From the NCBI GenBank assembly GCA_002427165.1, contig DIQB01000095.1, positions 1 through 9,946 of the forward strand: a stretch of DNA of 9,946 bases, written 5' to 3'. Below the pieces are notes generated by a model, which was not told the origin of the DNA, made no database searches, and saw only the letters and a program-made list of their open reading frames with translations. Below, in pieces: positions 5,739-9,946 of the stretch. The stretch is from Firmicutes bacterium UBA5473. Its GTDB lineage: Bacteria > Bacillota > DTU084. Position 1 is the first letter of the stretch. Every line of letters starts with the position of its first letter. The position numbers and the translations under genes were made by a program.

Positions 5739-6938
5739 TTGAAAACAAATGGGAGAGGACAGATCTGGGCTCTGGTGGCAGCCGCAGGCAGCGGCTCCCG
5801 CATGGGGCTAGGCTTCAACAAACAGTACGCAAACTTGGGGGGTATGCCCGTTTTAGGGCATACCCTTTTGGCGTTTGCCAACCATCCTTCTATTGACGGG
5901 ATAATTGTGCTAGTGGCGCCAGGGGAAGAAGCAGAATTTCAAAGCAAAATTCTGCTTCCCTCCAAGGTACCCACAAAAATAGTGATCGGAGGCCGGACCC
6001 GCCAAGAATCGGTATTCCACGGCCTTCTGGCCCTGGAGAAGATAATCCCCAAAAACCTTCAGGCCCAAAGCTTAGTATTGATCCACGATGGTGCCAGGCC
6101 CCTGATTGGGCCTGAGCTAATTGACAAGCTGATAGCGGGAGCGGTAAAATATAAGGCAGTGGCTCCTGCCACCCCACCCCGAGATACCATCAAGGTGGTA
6201 GCTGAAGGTGGGGTTGTCGAGAGCACTCCACCCCGCGAAAAGCTCAGGCTTGTGCAAACGCCCCAGGCCTTCGCCTTGCCTCTGATCATGGAAGCCCACA
6301 GAGCTGCTCGGGAGGCAGGCTTCACTGGCACAGATGATTGCCAACTAGTGGAGCGTTTGGGCCAGGAGGTATACCTTACACAGGGCGATCCTGGGAACAT
6401 CAAGGTGACTGTGCCTGTAGATTTAACTATCATGCGGGCACTACGAGGTGAGAGCATGAAAATCCGCATCGGCCATGGCTATGATGTACATAGGCTAGTT
6501 TCGGGGCGGCCCTTGATTTTAGGTGGTGTTCAGATCCCATATGAGCGTGGTTTGTTGGGCCACTCAGATGCTGACGTTTTGCTCCATGCAATTGGAGATG
6601 CCCTCTTGGGTGGGGCAAAACTAGGGGATCTTGGGAAAATTTTCCCAGATACTGACCCCAGCTACAAGGATGCAAGTAGTCTGGATCTCCTAGCGAAGAT
6701 CGCGGCCCTGCTTGCCGAAAATGGCTATGGGGTTGCCAATATTGATGCTACTGTGGCTTTAGAGGAGCCAAAATTGGCCCCCCACATCCTCCAGATGGAG
6801 AAGAAGATTGCTTCTTGTCTGGGGCTAAATTCTGAGTTTGTCTCTGTGAAGGCAACAACCCAAGAGGGACTCGGATTTGTGGGTCAAAAAGAAGGAATTG
6901 CAGCCTGGGCTGTGGCACTATTAGAAGGGAGAGATTGA
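5739..6938 (+). CDS. ispDF: Bifunctional IspD-IspF fusion (MEP pathway)
   Basis: This 399-residue protein joins two enzymes of isoprenoid precursor synthesis. Residues about 8-236 are IspD (MEP cytidylyltransferase), with the nucleotide loop AAAGSGSRMG (14-23), catalytic Arg21 and Lys28, HDGARP (116-121), and PPRDT (146-150). Residues 240-399 are IspF (MEcPP synthase), with metal ligands Asp249, His251 and His283, the GHSDADV motif (274-280), FPDTDP (302-307) and KATTQEGLGFVG (371-382). Both halves are complete and near full length, joined by a linker of only a few residues. The start is TTG at 5739 with AAGGAT (5724-5729) upstream; an ATG at 5728 is followed at once by a stop. An internal in-frame ATG with its own ribosome binding site begins the IspF half. 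The CDS also contains unusually strong inverted repeats. IspE, which acts between the two steps, is not in the window. Confidence 0.96.
   Translation: MKTNGRGQIWALVAAAGSGSRMGLGFNKQYANLGGMPVLGHTLLAFANHPSIDGIIVLVAPGEEAEFQSKILLPSKVPTKIVIGGRTRQESVFHGLLALEKIIPKNLQAQSLVLIHDGARPLIGPELIDKLIAGAVKYKAVAPATPPRDTIKVVAEGGVVESTPPREKLRLVQTPQAFALPLIMEAHRAAREAGFTGTDDCQLVERLGQEVYLTQGDPGNIKVTVPVDLTIMRALRGESMKIRIGHGYDVHRLVSGRPLILGGVQIPYERGLLGHSDADVLLHAIGDALLGGAKLGDLGKIFPDTDPSYKDASSLDLLAKIAALLAENGYGVANIDATVALEEPKLAPHILQMEKKIASCLGLNSEFVSVKATTQEGLGFVGQKEGIAAWAVALLEGRD
5840..5869 (+). other. Terminator-like hairpin inside the ispD half
   Basis: GGGTATGCCC (5840-5849) and GGGCATACCC (5856-5865) are a perfect 10-bp inverted repeat with loop GTTTTA, followed by TTTT (5866-5869). 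This is the shape of a weak intrinsic terminator, about 100 bases into the coding frame. It encodes the ordinary IspD segment GMPVLGHTL, so the pairing arises from codon choice. Function is unproven. Confidence 0.45.
6445..6458 (+). promoter_or_regulatory. Internal ribosome binding site and start for IspF
   Basis: GAGGTG (6445-6450) lies five bases before an in-frame ATG (6456-6458) that encodes Met240, exactly the natural first residue of IspF (MKIRIGHGYDVHR). The fused protein may therefore be made together with a separate 160-residue IspF. The site looks like the original ispF start, kept after the two genes fused. Confidence 0.55.
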
Positions 6939-6940
6939 TT

Positions 6941-8383
6941 ATGAAGGTGAGGGTAAGGTTTGCTCCCAGCCCCACAGGCTTACTTCACATTGGTAATGTT
7001 CATACAGCGCTTTTTAACTGGCTCTTCGCCAGGCAGAGGGGAGGCGTTGTGGTCCTACGAGCAGAGGACACAGATACTGAGCGCAGCGAGGCTGCTTTTG
7101 AAGAGGGCATCTGCGAGGATCTGCGCTGGCTTGGGTTAGATTGGGATGAGGGCTTAGAAGTTGGAGGAGAATATGGCCCCTATCGGCAGAGCCAAAGACA
7201 GCAGCTCTATGAGGAGGCCTTGGAGAAACTCAAGGCAGGGGGCTATGTTTATCCCTGTTATTGCTCAGTAGAGGAGCTGGAGGCTCAAAGAAAAGCTGAT
7301 TTGGCCCAAGGCAAGCCCCCCCGCTACAGTGGCCGTTGCCGTAAGCTTAGCTCCCAACAGCGGGCTGCCTTTGAGGCTCAAGGCAGAAAACCCTCCTGGC
7401 GTTTTCATATTCCTCAAGACCAGACAATAACTTTCACAGATCTCCTCCGCGGTGAGTTCTCCTTCCCAGGCAAGGAGATCGGAGACTTTGTAGTTGTGCG
7501 GCCCAGTGGTGTTCCTACCTACAACTTTGCTGTGGTGGTAGATGACCTGAAGATGGAGATCAGCCACATCATCCGCGCAGATGAGCACCTGTCAAATACA
7601 CCAAGACAAGTTGCCATCTACCAGGCGTTAGGTGCGCCTTTGCCTCAGTTTGCCCATGTGGCAATGCTGTTGGGGCCTGATCGGCAAAAACTCAGCAAGC
7701 GCCATGGTGCTGTGTCTGTGGCTCAATACAGAGCTCAGGGTTATCTGCCAGAGGCCCTTATGAACTACCTGGCTTTATTGGGCTGGACACCGAAAGAGGG
7801 CGAGATACTATCGCGAGCAGAACTAATTGCCCAGTTTGATCTCTCAAAGGTGGCCACCAGCCCTGCCATCTTCGATCAGGAGAAACTGCGTTGGCTCAGT
7901 GGCCAGTATCTGCGAGGTGCAGACGATACGCGGCTAGTAGCTTTAGCTATACCTTATCTTTCAGAGGCAGGGCTCCTGCCTGAAGATAAGGCGGCTTGGC
8001 CCCCAAAAGAGTGGCTTGCGAGAATGATGGGCCTTTTGAAACATAATATACTCTCTTTGGGTGAGCTTCCCCCCTGGGCTAAGCCCTTTTTGGCGGAACC
8101 CAGCTACGAAGATCAAAAGATTGCCAAGCTTCTTTCGGGGGAGAATGCAGTCAGGGTTTTTACAGAGTTCAGTGCAGCTCTTGAGGGGAAAGCCCAGATC
8201 AGTCCCGAGGATGCAGCCGAGCTACTCCATCAGCTGCCAGGCGAGCTTGCATTGGGTGCGGGGAAGGTATTTCGGCCCCTTAGGGCTGCACTCACAGGGC
8301 AAGGACGAGGACCGGAGCTAGGCGAGATCGTCTCCCTTTTAGGACCTGCCCTTTGTCGGGCTCGGGTTCAGAAGTTTATTTAA
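6941..8383 (+). CDS. gltX: Glutamyl-tRNA synthetase
   Basis: GltX attaches glutamate to tRNA-Glu. The 480-residue protein is of normal size and shows the class I signatures: HIGN (16-19, the HIGH motif) within PSPTGLLHIGNVHT, and KLSKR (250-254, the KMSKS motif). A cysteine group resembling the family's zinc site is visible at C106, C108 and C133, with the fourth ligand unclear. The C-terminal helical anticodon-binding region starts at about 315. ATG at 6941 is preferred over an in-frame TTG at 6935 because AGGGAG (6926-6931) lies 9 bases before the ATG but only 3 before the TTG. It starts two bases after the ispDF stop, indicating one operon. Many Bacillota lack glutaminyl-tRNA synthetase and use a non-discriminating GltX; that cannot be decided here. 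Confidence 0.97.
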   Translation: MKVRVRFAPSPTGLLHIGNVHTALFNWLFARQRGGVVVLRAEDTDTERSEAAFEEGICEDLRWLGLDWDEGLEVGGEYGPYRQSQRQQLYEEALEKLKAGGYVYPCYCSVEELEAQRKADLAQGKPPRYSGRCRKLSSQQRAAFEAQGRKPSWRFHIPQDQTITFTDLLRGEFSFPGKEIGDFVVVRPSGVPTYNFAVVVDDLKMEISHIIRADEHLSNTPRQVAIYQALGAPLPQFAHVAMLLGPDRQKLSKRHGAVSVAQYRAQGYLPEALMNYLALLGWTPKEGEILSRAELIAQFDLSKVATSPAIFDQEKLRWLSGQYLRGADDTRLVALAIPYLSEAGLLPEDKAAWPPKEWLARMMGLLKHNILSLGELPPWAKPFLAEPSYEDQKIAKLLSGENAVRVFTEFSAALEGKAQISPEDAAELLHQLPGELALGAGKVFRPLRAALTGQGRGPELGEIVSLLGPALCRARVQKFI

Positions 8384-8420
8384 GCATGGTTGGCTAACAT
8401 TTACCCGTAGGGGGAGTGGG

Positions 8421-9170
8421 ATGATCAAGATACGTGGAATTCTTTTCGATAAAGACGGAACACTTTTGGATTTTAAGGCTATGTGGCTGCCTGTGATGGG
8501 GGAACTTGCAGCTGGGCTTATAGCGGAATATGGTCTTTCCGCTCCTTGCGGGGAGGCGCTCTTGGCCTCGATTGGAGTTTTCCAGCGGGAGATAGATGGC
8601 AGAGGTCTCTTCGCTACAGGTACAGGGGAGCAGGTGGGAGAGGCGCTATATGATTGCCTATTGGAGCTGGGGATTGAGGCGGGGGTGCGGGAGGAGTTTG
8701 CACAGCAGGTGACCTTAAACGTCAACGCCCTTGCGGAGAAGTATCGGGAGCGGATTTTTCCCATTGGAAATCTGGCCGAGACAATAGGAGAGTTAAAAAA
8801 TAGAGGCTTCTATCTTGGCACATCAACTTCCGATACCAAGAGAAGTACGCTGTTGTGCCTGGAGAGGCTGGGTGTTTTGGAATATTTTGATTTTTTAGGG
8901 ACAGACGATGGTGTGCGTCAGCATAAGCCCCATGGAGATCTGCTCCATGCTTTCTGCCAAGAGTTTTCCCTCCAACCGGATGAGGTTGCCATTGTGGGGG
9001 ATACCCAGGTGGATCTGCAATTTGCCAAGAACAATGGGGCGGGTTTAGCTGTAGGTGTGTTATCTGGGCTGGGCACATGGGAAGCCCTTGCCCCCCTGGC
9101 AGATCTCGTGCTACCAGACGTTAATGCTTTGCTACGTGTGGATTATTTCAGCGGTCGAGGTTTGGAATAA
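8421..9170 (+). CDS. HAD-family phosphatase (phosphoglycolate phosphatase-like)
   Basis: A 249-residue haloacid dehalogenase-superfamily hydrolase with all four motifs: motif I DKDGTL (10-15; nucleophile Asp10, acid/base Asp12), motif II TSTS (134-137), motif III Lys169 in HKP, and motif IV GDTQVD (193-198). A helical cap lies between motifs I and II (about 20-110), so it belongs to the capped Gph/PGP-type group that removes phosphate from small metabolites. The substrate cannot be told from sequence; phosphoglycolate is only the family default. ATG at 8421 follows GGGGGAG (8410-8416). It lies 37 bases after gltX with no visible terminator, so it is probably the last gene of that operon. In many Bacillota cysE or cysS sits here instead. 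Confidence 0.9.
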   Translation: MIKIRGILFDKDGTLLDFKAMWLPVMGELAAGLIAEYGLSAPCGEALLASIGVFQREIDGRGLFATGTGEQVGEALYDCLLELGIEAGVREEFAQQVTLNVNALAEKYRERIFPIGNLAETIGELKNRGFYLGTSTSDTKRSTLLCLERLGVLEYFDFLGTDDGVRQHKPHGDLLHAFCQEFSLQPDEVAIVGDTQVDLQFAKNNGAGLAVGVLSGLGTWEALAPLADLVLPDVNALLRVDYFSGRGLE

Positions 9171-9451
9171 ACAGGTCCGGTTTCACAATTATGAGCTTAT
9201 AGTTTCGATTTGTGCTTTTTGCACTGGGAAGGCCTTGCTTGTAGCAATTTAAATACCGACATCTAAGCCTAAGCTTCGCACCGAAGAACGCTCTCCGTTG
9301 GTAAAGACGAGTAGTGGCTTGTAGTCATCAAGAAGATTGCATCATCTGAGGCTAAGTATACTAGAAGAAAGATTATCTTTTTCGCATAAGCACCTCCTAC
9401 TTATAGTGGTTTCTTCAACAGACCCACAAGTCCGAAACAAAGTATTATTCT

Positions 9452-9480
9452 AATCGGGGATCTTAAAACCAGATCCGATT
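9452..9480. repeat. Inverted repeat with 2-base bulge
   Basis: AATCGG (9452-9457) and ATCT (9460-9463) pair with AGAT (9471-9474) and CCGATT (9475-9480). This gives a 10-bp stem with a GG bulge and loop TAAAACC. A short CTTTT run follows at 9485-9489. It could be a late terminator for the upstream operon, but the T-run is detached from the stem, so this is uncertain. Confidence 0.4.
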
Positions 9481-9520
9481 CATGCTTTTGTCAGGTTGAG
9501 AAAAATGCTAATTCCTTAAA

Positions 9521-9544
9521 TTACCGCGCAAGTTACCGCGCAAG
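9521..9544. repeat. Perfect 12-bp tandem repeat
   Basis: TTACCGCGCAAG occurs twice without a gap (9521-9532 and 9533-9544). It is GC-rich against A/T-rich surroundings and lies about 115 bases upstream of the next promoter. It might be a pair of protein-binding sites or simply a local duplication. Confidence 0.8.
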
Positions 9545-9657
9545 CTGCTAAGGTATCGACTAAGGATTAAAAAGTTGCTAGAGATTTGCAAAGAGCCAAG
9601 AATCTACGCCAGACATTTCTCCTGTTGAGATTAACCTGAGAGCCATTTTTATCCAAG

Positions 9658-9686
9658 TTGACAAATGCAAATCTCCCTGATATACT
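9658..9686 (+). promoter_or_regulatory. Strong sigma-A promoter for the terminal gene
   Basis: A perfect TTGACA (9658-9663) is followed after 17 bases by TATACT (9681-9686), one mismatch from consensus. Transcription should start at about 9693, giving a leader of roughly 33 bases before the ATG at 9726. Such a strong promoter normally needs repression, which the adjoining operator can provide. Confidence 0.85.
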
Positions 9687-9691
9687 AGTTA

Positions 9692-9705
9692 TGGAAGCGG
9701 TTCCA
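9692..9705. promoter_or_regulatory. LacI/CcpA-type operator at the transcription start
   Basis: TGGAAGCGGTTCCA is a palindrome of the form TGGAAnCGnTTCCA with a central CG, the typical form of LacI-family operators. It matches the CcpA cre pattern TGWAAnCGnTnWCA at 12 of 14 positions, missing the two W positions. It covers the expected start site, where a bound repressor would block initiation. A pathway-specific LacI-family repressor is more likely than CcpA because the arms are symmetric with G/C at the W positions. No regulator gene lies in the window. Confidence 0.7.
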
Positions 9706-9725
9706 AATGAAGGGAGGGCTTTACC

Positions 9726-9946
9726 ATGAAAAAACAAATGAAAGTTGCTCTGATCGGTTGTGGAAGAGTTGCAAATGTTCATGCGAAAGCATTGAATGAA
9801 TTGCCCCATACTAAGCTTGAGGCTGTAGTGGATATTAAGCCCGAGCGAGCAGAAAATTTTGGTAAACTATATGATTGCCAGCGTGTTCTTACTGACTATC
9901 GTGTTGCTTTAGCTGATCCGGAAATTGATGCTGTGCAGATCTGCAC
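9726..9946 (+). CDS. Gfo/Idh/MocA-family oxidoreductase, 5' part
   Basis: The first 73 codons of a gene that runs off the window. It starts at ATG 9726, 8 bases after AGGGAGG (9711-9717). The product begins with a short lead and an NAD(P)-binding Rossmann strand-turn-helix, KVALIGCGRVANVHAKAL (6-23), containing the GxGxxA fingerprint. It continues to ALADPEIDAVQIC (61-73), the segment that ends the first half of the Rossmann domain in Gfo/Idh/MocA enzymes. These dehydrogenases act on sugars, inositols and related polyols; the substrate cannot be told from this fragment. The strong promoter with a LacI-type operator suggests an inducible carbohydrate gene, probably the first of an operon continuing beyond the window. 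Confidence 0.9.
   Translation, partial: MKKQMKVALIGCGRVANVHAKALNELPHTKLEAVVDIKPERAENFGKLYDCQRVLTDYRVALADPEIDAVQIC

Larger units (their letters stand above)
9171..9725. other. Gene-poor intergenic region with structured elements
   Basis: About 555 bases separate the HAD gene from the next gene, in otherwise tightly packed DNA. I see no complete gene, tRNA or mobile element. It holds a bulged inverted repeat (9452-9480), a 12-bp tandem repeat (9521-9544), and the promoter-operator of the next gene (9658-9705). On the minus strand an AGGAGG site (9398-9393) precedes an ATG (9387-9385) whose frame closes after four codons; the neighbouring frame reads on to a TAA at 9251-9249 through one stop. 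No convincing terminator for the upstream operon is visible. It may contain a decayed small gene or an unrecognised small RNA. Confidence 0.6.

Noticed and set aside
6059..6469. 136-residue open frame on the minus strand opposite ispD
   Set aside because: It lies wholly antisense to a well-supported ispD, has no ribosome binding site I can see, and its translation is rich in S, R and P without a recognisable motif. It is a shadow of the real gene's codon pattern.
6632..6647. 16-bp perfect palindrome TGGGAAAATTTTCCCA in the ispF half
   Set aside because: It encodes the conserved GKIFPD motif with ordinary codons and has no loop of its own. An 8-bp half-site in 10 kb of DNA can arise by chance.
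6935..6940. TTG at 6935 as the gltX start
   Set aside because: The ribosome binding site AGGGAG (6926-6931) is only 3 bases away, whereas ATG at 6941 has a normal 9-base spacing and gives the usual MKVRVRFAPSPTG N-terminus.
9055..9252. 65-residue plus-strand open frame over the end of the HAD gene
   Set aside because: Most of it overlaps the HAD gene in another frame, and the tail after 9170 shows no motif or ribosome binding site.
9249..9387. Selenocysteine reading of the TGA in the minus-strand short frame
   Set aside because: The frame also needs a frameshift, no clear SECIS-like stem follows the TGA, and the family is unknown. A decayed or chance frame is simpler.
9567..9809. 80-residue minus-strand open frame across the terminal promoter
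   Set aside because: It overlaps the TTGACA-TATACT promoter, the operator and the start of the Gfo/Idh/MocA gene, all of which are much better supported. The translation shows no recognisable domain.
1..9946. CRISPR array, insertion sequence or phage attachment site
   Set aside because: No regularly spaced repeats, transposase or integrase frames, or duplicated tRNA ends are visible anywhere in the window.

Overview
The window looks like chromosome from a Gram-positive bacterium of the Bacillota, most likely a Clostridia-type lineage. Four things point there: CCA-encoded tRNAs, strong AGGAGG-type ribosome binding sites, frequent TTG/GTG starts, and the gene order radA-disA-yacL-ispD-ispF-gltX, which is a Bacillota hallmark. 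The species cannot be read from the sequence. Everything identified lies on the + strand.

Layout. (1) 1-345: a tRNA operon (Glu-UUC, Asp-GUC, Phe-GAA) behind a near-perfect sigma-A promoter, with a small leader stem. (2) 346-2084: an Lrp/AsnC-family regulator overlapping by 4 bases an aminotransferase, resembling the alaR-alaT (yugG-yugH) pair of Bacillus subtilis. A palindromic Lrp-like site sits on its presumed promoter. (3) 2085-4595: radA and disA, a DNA-repair/c-di-AMP pair, started by an extended -10 promoter that overlaps a stem-loop at the end of the aminotransferase gene. (4) 4668-8383: yacL (membrane PIN-TRAM protein), a fused ispD-ispF gene of the MEP isoprenoid pathway, and gltX (glutamyl-tRNA synthetase), tightly packed. 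(5) 8421-9170: a HAD-family phosphatase where many Bacillota carry cysE/cysS. (6) 9171-9725: about 555 bases without a convincing gene, holding a 12-bp tandem repeat, a bulged inverted repeat, a minus-strand ribosome-binding-like site with a broken short frame, and a strong promoter with a LacI-type operator. (7) 9726-end: the first 73 codons of a Gfo/Idh/MocA oxidoreductase.

How it fits together. Segments 3-5 are mainly housekeeping: recombination repair, c-di-AMP signalling, isoprenoid precursors and glutamate charging. The usual stress-regulator genes (ctsR-mcsA-mcsB-clpC) do not precede radA here, and radA seems to have its own promoter. The last gene begins a separate, probably sugar- or polyol-responsive unit.

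I found no mobile element, CRISPR array or clearly novel system. The points most worth a second look are the IspDF fusion that keeps an internal ribosome binding site and start for IspF, a terminator-like hairpin inside the ispD half, the operator on the Gfo/Idh/MocA promoter, and the structured 9171-9725 gap.
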